DNA of 5,617 nt from Desulfobacteraceae bacterium (GTDB lineage Bacteria; Desulfobacterota; DSM-4660; Desulfatiglandales; Desulfatiglandaceae): assembly GCA_030611815.1 (NCBI GenBank), contig JAUWPC010000228.1, positions 1 through 5,617 on the forward strand, read 5' to 3'. Position numbers and translations under genes: made by a program. This document shows, piece after piece, positions 1 through 5,146 of the stretch. The stretch's first letter is position 1. Every line of letters starts with the position of its first letter. The notes below the pieces were generated by a model, which was given only the letters and a program-made list of their open reading frames with translations, did not search any database and was not told the origin of the DNA.

Positions 1-164
1 TTTTTAGAAGCGACGAGAATGTAGCCTGCCCCCTTTGTAAGGGAGAAAATATAAAACGTCTCATGTCGGTCTGTGGATTTAAGAGCAGCGGGAGCTTCAC
101 ACCATCTTCAGGATCCTCCGGGTGCGCCACCTGTTCAAGCACTAACTGCAGCACTTGCCATTGA
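1..164 (+). CDS. FmdB-family zinc-ribbon protein, C-terminal part (5' end outside window)
   Basis: This frame enters from the left edge (first full codon at base 3) and stops at TGA 162-164, leaving 53 residues. It reads FRSDENVACPLCKG, then a serine/glycine-rich stretch and a cysteine-rich tail (CATC, then CSTC and a final His). Known FmdB-type small regulatory proteins begin with a CxxC zinc knuckle (MPxYEYxCxxC), have a second CPxC knuckle followed by a K-rich segment, and end in a Ser/Gly/Cys-rich tail. The visible part fits the second half of that plan, with the second knuckle at residues 9 and 12. The first knuckle and the start codon lie upstream of the window. The family's role is poorly defined: it was named for a putative regulator of formamidase/amidase expression, and zinc binding is inferred. 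It lies 109 bases upstream of ispF on the same strand, so cotranscription is possible. Confidence is limited by the truncation. Confidence 0.8.
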   Translation, partial: FRSDENVACPLCKGENIKRLMSVCGFKSSGSFTPSSGSSGCATCSSTNCSTCH

Positions 165-170
165 ATTTTA

Positions 171-258
171 GACAGGATAACAGGACATTCTGGATTGAAG
201 ATTGAAGATTGACTATTGTTGATTGGTAGAGCAAACCGGAAATCCCGTTAATCCTGTC
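171..258. repeat. Imperfect inverted repeat (GACAGGAT type) with a heptamer array in its loop
   Basis: The arms are 171-193 (starts GACAGGATAACAGGA) and 236-258 (ends TTAATCCTGTC). Read on the opposite strand, the right arm is GACAGGATTAACGGGATTT..., and about 19 of 23 positions pair when one small bulge is allowed on each side. Flanking T-rich (167-169) and A-rich (259-264) bases could lengthen the stem. The loop, 194-235, contains five heptamer units. The right arm is followed by A's, not T's, so it does not look like an intrinsic terminator for the + strand. It fills most of the gap between the FmdB-like gene and the ispF ribosome-binding site. I recall similar ATCCTGT-type palindromes between genes in Desulfobacterota genomes, but that was not checked here. 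Confidence 0.7.
193..226 (+). repeat. Heptamer tandem array A (GATTGNN, five units)
   Basis: The units are GATTGAA 193-199, GATTGAA 200-206, GATTGAC 207-213, TATTGTT 214-220 and a shortened GATTGG 221-226. Each has a constant ATTG core and two variable bases, with a strict 7-base period. The same unit recurs three more times upstream of rlmB, so this belongs to a dispersed family and is not chance low complexity. The style resembles the heptanucleotide STRR repeats described in cyanobacteria, but the sequence differs. It contains a TTG (223) in frame with ispF, which would add a non-conserved leader and is not a credible start. Confidence 0.8.
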
Positions 259-262
259 AAAA

Positions 263-267
263 AAGGA
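263..267 (+). promoter_or_regulatory. Ribosome-binding site of ispF
   Basis: AAGGA lies 6 bases before the ATG at 274. This fixes the ispF start at 274 rather than at the upstream in-frame TTG (223), which sits inside the repeat and has no such site. The site abuts the right arm of the inverted repeat, so a folded stem could affect access to it (inference). Confidence 0.75.
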
Positions 268-273
268 CTTGAT

Positions 274-750
274 ATGTTCCGGATCGGTTTTGGATATGAT
301 GTTCATCGGCTTGTTGAAGGACGTCCCTTGATACTTGGGGGAGTAGAGATCCCCTATCCCTTCGGCCTTGAAGGGCATTCAGATGCGGATGTCCTGACCC
401 ATGCCATTATCGATGCAATAATCGGGGCCTTGGGGGCCGGCGATATCGGTCAGCATTTCCCGGACACCGATCCCAAATACAAAGGTGTATCCAGCCTCTC
501 CATGTTGAGAACCGTAATGGATTTAATCAAGGATGACGGGTATCGATTGAATAATTTGGATACAACCATAACGGCACAGGCCCCCAAACTTGCGCCCCAT
601 CTATCAAACATGCGGGAAAGATTAGCCCAAACATTAGAGGCATCCGTGTCCCAGATAAATATCAAGGCAACGACCAGTGAGGGCCTTGGATTTTGCGGAA
701 GACGGGAAGGTATGGAGGCCTTTGCAGTGGTAAGCCTTGTGAAGGAGTAA
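274..750 (+). CDS. ispF: 2-C-methyl-D-erythritol 2,4-cyclodiphosphate synthase
   Basis: IspF converts CDP-methylerythritol 2-phosphate to methylerythritol 2,4-cyclodiphosphate plus CMP, the fifth step of the cytosolic MEP isoprenoid pathway. The family enzyme is a trimer with metal ions at the subunit interfaces. From the ATG at 274 the protein has 158 residues, against 159 in E. coli. The N-terminal FGYDVHR supplies metal ligands D9 and H11, and LTHA supplies the third, H43. GHSDADV (34-40) and GDIGQHFPDTDP (56-67) are the family's conserved loops. KATTSEGLGFCGR (131-143) is the C-terminal signature at the CDP-binding pocket. All expected catalytic residues are present. The in-frame extension back to base 223 is repeat-derived and lacks homology. 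Only 4 bases separate it from cysS, and ispF-cysS adjacency is common in bacteria; the usual partner ispD is not in the window. Confidence 0.97.
   Translation: MFRIGFGYDVHRLVEGRPLILGGVEIPYPFGLEGHSDADVLTHAIIDAIIGALGAGDIGQHFPDTDPKYKGVSSLSMLRTVMDLIKDDGYRLNNLDTTITAQAPKLAPHLSNMRERLAQTLEASVSQINIKATTSEGLGFCGRREGMEAFAVVSLVKE
742..747 (+). promoter_or_regulatory. Ribosome-binding site of cysS inside the ispF 3' end
   Basis: AAGGAG lies 7 bases before the GTG at 755 and overlaps the last codons of ispF. It supports GTG as the cysS start and suggests that ispF and cysS are translated in sequence from one message. Confidence 0.85.
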
Positions 751-754
751 GCAA

Positions 755-2218
755 GTGACATTCAGGCTATACAACAGTGCAACCCACAAGAAAGATATAT
801 TCCAGCCCCTTGAAAAAGGGAAGGTCGGCATATATGTGTGCGGGGTTACAGTGTACGATCTTTGCCATATCGGCCATGCGCGATCGACCATAGTGTTTGA
901 CGTTCTCACAAGGTATCTGCGGGCAAGGGGGCTCGATGTTACCTATGTCCGAAATTTCACCGATGTGGATGATAAAATCATTGAAAGGGCTAAACTCTCA
1001 GGGAAGGATACCGGCAGTCTGGCCCAGGAGTTTATTGACGCTTTTTTCGAGGACATGGGGGCTCTAAGGGTTTTAAACGCTGACGTGGAGCCGAGGGCCA
1101 CCGAACATGTCGATGGGATGATCGAAATGATCGAGGCCCTTATTGACCGGGGCCATGCCTATGTGGAAGACACGGATGTATATTTTTCTGTAACGTCATT
1201 CAAAGGCTACGGCAGTCTCTCAGGGAGAAAATTAGATGATATGCGGGCAGGGAGCCGTATTGCCGTGGATGAGAAAAAGAGACATCCCATGGACTTTGTC
1301 CTGTGGAAAAGCGCAAAGGAGGGAGAACCTGAATGGCCCAGTCCCTGGGGGCCGGGCAGGCCGGGCTGGCACTTAGAGTGTTCGGTCATGAGCAACCGCT
1401 ACCTTGGTCTCACCTTTGACATTCACGGAGGAGGTCGTGATCTCCTTTTCCCTCATCACGAAAATGAAAGGGCCCAGTCTATCTGCGCCAATGGCGGCGA
1501 TTTCGCCCGTTACTGGGTCCATCACGGTTTTGTCACGGTCGAGTCGGAGAAGATGTCAAAATCGTTGGGTAACTTTCTTACCATCAGAGATGCCTTAAAG
1601 ACCTACCATCCTGAAGTTCTCAGACTTTTTCTTATTTCCAAGCAATACAGAAGTCCTCTTGATTTTTCAAAGAATGATGTATTGGGACTTCAGTCAGGGC
1701 TTGTGCGGATCTATCGTACGATCCAGCGATTGGAAGAAATAACAGGGCCTGACGAGGAGACGTCTCATGGAGAATCAAAGACGTTCCTGGCAGGGGAGTT
1801 TCCCGAAGGTTCTTTCATCGGCAGATTTATTGATATGATGGACGATGATCTTAACACGTCCGGGGCCATCGGTCTTGTTTTTGAAAAGGTCAGGGATATG
1901 AACAGGGTCATGGATTCATTTGATGGCAAAGCTGATGAGGAAACACTTATGAGCCTTAAAAGCGACCGGGATCAATTGAATCTTATCGGCCGGGTTCTGG
2001 GTCTGTTTCAGGAAAGGTCGAATTCTTTTTTTGAACATCTGGCTGACACTTCTACGGATATTGACGATTCACGAATCGAGGATCTGATCAAGGAACGTTC
2101 CGATGTCAGGTTACGGAAGGACTGGGCAAAATCAGATGAAATCCGTGACAGGCTGAGGAAGATGGGCGTTATCTTAGAAGACGGCCCGGAGGGAACTACC
2201 TGGAGGCTTGATGTTTGA
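755..2218 (+). CDS. cysS: Cysteinyl-tRNA synthetase
   Basis: CysS is a class I aminoacyl-tRNA synthetase that activates cysteine with ATP and charges tRNA-Cys in the cytosol. The protein has 487 residues, against 461 in E. coli. The HIGH motif is at 38-41 and the KMSKS loop at 266-270. The four zinc ligands that give cysteine selectivity are in place: C29 in YVCG, C209 in WHLECS, H234 in FPHHENE and E238. YVRNFTDVDDKII (64-76) is the conserved segment after the Rossmann fold. The C-terminal RKDWAKSDEIRDRL...GVILEDGPEGTTWR is the tRNA-Cys anticodon-binding signature. The extra length appears partly as an acidic linker around 331-353 and another around 420-440. The start is GTG, chosen because of the strong upstream AAGGAG and because homology begins at once (FRLYNS). 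The last codons overlap the uvrB start. Nothing suggests it is non-functional. Confidence 0.98.
   Translation: MTFRLYNSATHKKDIFQPLEKGKVGIYVCGVTVYDLCHIGHARSTIVFDVLTRYLRARGLDVTYVRNFTDVDDKIIERAKLSGKDTGSLAQEFIDAFFEDMGALRVLNADVEPRATEHVDGMIEMIEALIDRGHAYVEDTDVYFSVTSFKGYGSLSGRKLDDMRAGSRIAVDEKKRHPMDFVLWKSAKEGEPEWPSPWGPGRPGWHLECSVMSNRYLGLTFDIHGGGRDLLFPHHENERAQSICANGGDFARYWVHHGFVTVESEKMSKSLGNFLTIRDALKTYHPEVLRLFLISKQYRSPLDFSKNDVLGLQSGLVRIYRTIQRLEEITGPDEETSHGESKTFLAGEFPEGSFIGRFIDMMDDDLNTSGAIGLVFEKVRDMNRVMDSFDGKADEETLMSLKSDRDQLNLIGRVLGLFQERSNSFFEHLADTSTDIDDSRIEDLIKERSDVRLRKDWAKSDEIRDRLRKMGVILEDGPEGTTWRLDV
2201..2206 (+). promoter_or_regulatory. Ribosome-binding site of uvrB inside cysS
   Basis: TGGAGG lies 4 bases before ATG 2211 and only 1 base before the alternative TTG 2208. 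The spacing therefore favours the ATG, although it is on the short side. The site is within the last cysS codons, consistent with coupled translation. Confidence 0.65.
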
Positions 2219-4202
2219 GATCGATACCGATCTTGCGCCTTGCGGAGATCAGCCTCAGGCGATCGAGACTCTTATAGAAGGGATAGACAAAGGACTTGCC
2301 CATAATGTCCTTCTCGGGGTCACAGGATCTGGCAAGACCTTTACAATGGCCCACGTTATCGCAACTGTCCAAAGACCTGCCCTGATTATTGCGCCCAACA
2401 AGACCTTAGCCGCTCAACTGTATGGGGAATTTAAAAGCCTGTTTCCCCACAATGCTGTTGAATATTTTGTCAGCTACTACGACTATTACCAGCCGGAGGC
2501 CTATATTCCTCAGACAGACACCTATATCCAGAAAGACTCCCACATCAATGAGCAGATCGATAAGATGCGGCACGCAGCCACCAGGTCCCTGTTGGACCGG
2601 GAAGACGTGATCATTGTGGCAAGCGTCTCGTGCATCTATGGTCTCGGCTCACCCGAGGCATACTACGATATGCTCCTCTGTCTCGAAAACGACATTATCA
2701 TGTCGAGGGAAGATGCCGTCAGAAAATTAGTGGATATCCACTATGAGCGGGGAGATATGGATTTTTTCAGGGGCCGCTTTCGCGTGAGAGGGGACGTCCT
2801 GGATATCTATCCGGTCCATGAAGAGGACCGGGCAGTGAGGATCAACTTTTTTGGCGATGTGGTGGAATCGATTCAGGAGATCGATCCGCTGACCGGAAAG
2901 GTAATTGCCGCTCTCAACCGTGTTGCTATTTATCCTGCCACCCATTATGTGACCACGGTGGATATCAGGGAGCGGGCGATCCGGCAGGTCAAGATAGAAC
3001 TCACCGAGCAGGTCGAATATTTCCGTGATTCAGAGAAACTCATAGAGGCCCAGCGTATAGAGGAGCGTACCCGGTTTGACCTCGAAATGATGGCGGAATT
3101 GGGTTACTGCCACGGGATAGAAAACTACTCCAGGCACCTCACAGGAAGGGCGACGGGAGAACCCCCGCCCATCCTCCTTGATTACTTTCCTAAGGGTTTT
3201 TTGGTAATCATAGATGAAAGCCATATAACGATCCCTCAGCTAATCGGGATGTACAAGGGAGACAGGTCCAGGAAAGAAACCTTAGTCGGTTACGGTTTCC
3301 GCCTCCCATCGGCCCTTGACAACCGGCCGCTTAAGTTTGAGGAATTCGAATCAAAGGTCAACCAGGTCATCTATGTCTCTGCCACACCCGGGCCCTATGA
3401 ACTCGAGAAGGCCGAGGTGGTCGCTGAGCAGATTATCAGACCAACAGGGCTGATCGACCCGGAAATCGAGGTCAGACCTGCCACAAACCAGGTGGATGAC
3501 CTGTTGGGCAGTATCAGAGAAAGGGTTGAACAGGGCGAAAGGGTCCTTGTCACTACCCTGACCAAGAGGATGGCAGAAGACCTGACAGAGTACTATGCGG
3601 ACTTGAACGTGAGGGTGCAATACATGCACTCGGATATTAAGACCATTGAGAGGATGGAGATAATCAGAGACCTTCGATTGGGCGTCTTTGACGTACTGGT
3701 GGGCATCAACCTTCTGCGTGAGGGCCTGGACCTTCCGGAGGTTTCTCTCGTGGCCATTCTCGATGCAGACAAGGAGGGTTTTCTGCGCTCTGAGAGGTCT
3801 CTTATACAGACCTGCGGCAGGGCCTCGAGGAATATTCACGGCACTGTTATCTTCTACGCAGACCGGATAACCGGATCCATGGAGAGGGCCATTAAGGAAA
3901 GCACCCGGCGTCGCGAAATCCAAATGGAATATAACAAAGCCAATCATATTACCCCTGTTTCTATTCAGAAGAATATTGATAACATCTTAGAGTCCCATTA
4001 CGAGGCCGATTATGTAACCGTGCCGGTCGTGGCAGAAGAGGATGAGTTGTATATGACTCCGGAGCTTTTGTATAAGATGATAGAGGATCTCAAGTCTAAG
4101 ATGATAGATGCGGCATCAAAGCTGGAATTTGAAGAAGCAGCCCTCTTTAGGGATCGGATAACCGCCCTCGAGCGGAGAGGATTGGAGATCTTAGGCGAAT
4201 GA
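2211..4202 (+). CDS. uvrB: UvrABC excinuclease subunit B
   Basis: UvrB is the damage-verifying helicase-like subunit of nucleotide excision repair. UvrA loads it at lesions and it then recruits UvrC for incision. The protein has 663 residues, close to the 673 of E. coli. In order it shows the N-terminal FEIDTDLAPCGDQPQAI, Walker A GVTGSGKT (36-43), the β-hairpin YYDYYQPEAYIP (89-100) that clamps one DNA strand, the UvrA-binding domain around 155-245, Walker B/DEAD-like IDESH (334-338), YVSATPGPYEL (388-398), helicase motif V GINLLREGLDLPE (498-510) and motif VI QTCGRASRN (533-541). A C-terminal UVR domain (about 620-656) mediates UvrC contact. The start is ATG 2211; TTG one codon earlier is less likely. 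It overlaps cysS by 8 bases in another frame. SOS control cannot be judged, because no promoter or LexA box is visible just upstream. Confidence 0.98.
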   Translation: MFEIDTDLAPCGDQPQAIETLIEGIDKGLAHNVLLGVTGSGKTFTMAHVIATVQRPALIIAPNKTLAAQLYGEFKSLFPHNAVEYFVSYYDYYQPEAYIPQTDTYIQKDSHINEQIDKMRHAATRSLLDREDVIIVASVSCIYGLGSPEAYYDMLLCLENDIIMSREDAVRKLVDIHYERGDMDFFRGRFRVRGDVLDIYPVHEEDRAVRINFFGDVVESIQEIDPLTGKVIAALNRVAIYPATHYVTTVDIRERAIRQVKIELTEQVEYFRDSEKLIEAQRIEERTRFDLEMMAELGYCHGIENYSRHLTGRATGEPPPILLDYFPKGFLVIIDESHITIPQLIGMYKGDRSRKETLVGYGFRLPSALDNRPLKFEEFESKVNQVIYVSATPGPYELEKAEVVAEQIIRPTGLIDPEIEVRPATNQVDDLLGSIRERVEQGERVLVTTLTKRMAEDLTEYYADLNVRVQYMHSDIKTIERMEIIRDLRLGVFDVLVGINLLREGLDLPEVSLVAILDADKEGFLRSERSLIQTCGRASRNIHGTVIFYADRITGSMERAIKESTRRREIQMEYNKANHITPVSIQKNIDNILESHYEADYVTVPVVAEEDELYMTPELLYKMIEDLKSKMIDAASKLEFEEAALFRDRITALERRGLEILGE

Positions 4203-4208
4203 AGCTTG

Positions 4209-4338
4209 GGATTGTTGATTGTTGATTGATGATTGTTGATTGAAAAACCAGGAAGGCACTAACGTGCAACCCTTTGGATTGATGATTGTTGATTGACTAT
4301 TGATGATTGAAAAACGTGGAACCTGAAACCCGCAACCC
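4209..4338 (+). repeat. Tandem pair of composite repeats (about 67-base period)
   Basis: Two composite copies lie head to tail, at 4209-4272 and 4276-4338. Each starts with GGATTG and five GATTGNN heptamers (array B 4210-4244, array C 4277-4311). Each continues with AAAAAC, two variable bases and GGAA, and ends in GCAACCC. Over the first 35 bases the copies differ at only four positions; the middle segment is more diverged. This is a duplicated unit rather than a plain simple-sequence run. It begins 6 bases after the uvrB stop codon. Confidence 0.75.
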
Positions 4339-4400
4339 GTAACTCGCAACTGAACACTGAGGTCAATCGACAATCGACAATCATAAATCATCAATCCAAA
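4273..4400. repeat. Long inverted repeat formed by two opposed heptamer arrays
   Basis: The left arm 4273-4309 and right arm 4364-4400 are inverted copies, with 31 of 37 positions complementary and no gap. The outermost 15 pairs (TTTGGATTGATGATT) are perfect. The right arm, read on the - strand, is five heptamers: GATTGAT, GATTTAT, GATTGTC, GATTGTC, GATTGAC (array D, 4396 down to 4362). The loop of 54 bases carries the CCGYAAC heptamers. No T-tract follows the right arm, so it is not a standard intrinsic terminator. In the transcript this stem would end just upstream of the rlmB coding sequence and could modulate its translation or protect the uvrB 3' end (inference). Confidence 0.75.
4323..4357 (+). 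repeat. Second heptamer family (CCGYAAC type, five units)
   Basis: The units are CTGAAAC 4323-4329, CCGCAAC 4330-4336, CCGTAAC 4337-4343, TCGCAAC 4344-4350 and a degenerate TGAACAC 4351-4357. The period is exactly 7, as in the GATTGNN arrays, but the sequence is unrelated. It sits in the loop between the opposed arrays C and D. A lone similar GTGCAAC occurs at 4264-4270. Confidence 0.65.
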
Positions 4401-4408
4401 CGCCAACC

Positions 4409-5146
4409 CTGATCCCCGGGTTTCATGGTGTACGTGATACCTTGGCTCAGGGGAGAGTCGGGATCCGGGAAATCTGGATCGCAACAGGGAAAAAACCGGG
4501 CAGGATAAGAGATATCCTCCGGATTGCGAAAGAACATGATATCCCCGTTTCTTACAAGGAGGCGTCTGAGCTTTCCAGGCTTGTCCCTGATGTGGCCCAC
4601 CAGGGGATTGTCGCTGTGGCAGAAGACTTTACCTGCGCTGATCTGGACCACATCATCGAGGCATCTCTTCAAGAGAGGGGACATGCCATCCTGATTGTCG
4701 CTGACCACATAACCGACGAAGGGAACTTAGGGGCACTGATCAGGACAGCGGCGTTTTTCGGGGTGCACGGCCTCATTATTCCAGGAGACCGTTCAGCCCG
4801 GGTCAGCGCAAGGATACTCAAGAGATCGTCAGGCGGTTATCTCCACCTGCCCATAGCCAAGGTGGTAAATATCGGGAGGACCTTGGACCTCCTTAAAAAA
4901 AAGGGATTCTGGATTATCGGGGCATCGGGCGAGGCATCCACGTCCATTTACCGTTTTGACTGGGGCAGAGACCTCGCCCTGGTCCTGGGCAATGAAAAGA
5001 GCGGCCTCAGCAGACCGGCACGGAAACGGTGTCACGAGGTAGTCAGCATCCCCTCTTTGAGCCCTGTCGAATCGCTCAACGTCTCGGTCTCCGGCGGCAT
5101 TATCCTTTCAGAGATTGTCAGGCAGAGGGGCGTGGAAAAGTCTTGA
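4409..5146 (+). CDS. rlmB: SpoU/TrmH-family 23S rRNA 2'-O-methyltransferase, RlmB-like
   Basis: The family transfers a methyl group from S-adenosylmethionine to a ribose 2'-OH; E. coli RlmB modifies G2251 in the 23S rRNA P-loop. Numbered from CTG 4409, the protein has 245 residues (E. coli RlmB 243). An N-terminal substrate-binding domain covers about 3-75 (PGFHGVRDTL, EIWIATGKKPGRI, HQGIVAVA). The knotted SPOUT methylase domain follows: motif 1 NLGALIRTA with N106 and R112, motif 2 LVLGNEKSGLS (191-201), and motif 3 IPSLSPVESLNVSVSGGIIL (214-233). The start is uncertain. The first ordinary start is TTG 4442, giving 234 residues, but that drops the conserved GFHGVRDTL. The open frame runs back to 4361 without ATG, GTG or TTG, and no good ribosome-binding site precedes CTG 4409. 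The substrate G2251 is inferred from similarity to RlmB; another TrmH-family target is possible. The gene lies 206 bases after uvrB, beyond the repeats, and overlaps maf tail to tail. Confidence 0.9.
   Translation: MIPGFHGVRDTLAQGRVGIREIWIATGKKPGRIRDILRIAKEHDIPVSYKEASELSRLVPDVAHQGIVAVAEDFTCADLDHIIEASLQERGHAILIVADHITDEGNLGALIRTAAFFGVHGLIIPGDRSARVSARILKRSSGGYLHLPIAKVVNIGRTLDLLKKKGFWIIGASGEASTSIYRFDWGRDLALVLGNEKSGLSRPARKRCHEVVSIPSLSPVESLNVSVSGGIILSEIVRQRGVEKS

Noticed and set aside
1..190. A long open frame on the - strand across the left edge (reading ...LEQVAHPEDPEDGVKLPLLLN...).
   Set aside because: It has no ATG start and no ribosome-binding site, and it is antisense to the clearly recognisable FmdB-type zinc-ribbon frame on the + strand. 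It is a shadow of that gene.
171..258. Rho-independent terminator after the FmdB-like gene.
   Set aside because: The right arm is followed by A's rather than a T-tract, and the loop is long. Termination on the + strand is not supported.
223..273. N-terminal extension of IspF from TTG 223.
   Set aside because: The extra 17 residues come from the repeat element, have no counterpart in IspF, and lack a ribosome-binding site. ATG 274 has AAGGA at the right distance.
3351..3947. 198-codon open frame on the - strand inside uvrB.
   Set aside because: It is antisense to the conserved helicase domain of UvrB and the translation shows no recognisable motif. It is a coding shadow.
4210..4310. Promoter for rlmB inside the repeats (TTGATT / TATTGAT-like boxes).
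   Set aside because: The repeats are rich in TTGATT by composition, so any -35/-10 match there is uninformative. No distinct box pair stands out.
4203..4400. CRISPR array.
   Set aside because: The units are 7 bases with no unique spacers of 30-40 bases between identical repeats, and no cas gene is nearby.
4191..4484. Small - strand open frame across the uvrB-rlmB spacer (97 codons).
   Set aside because: Its sequence is mostly translated heptamer repeats (INSQSTIIN-like) with no domain and no ribosome-binding site. It is not a credible gene.
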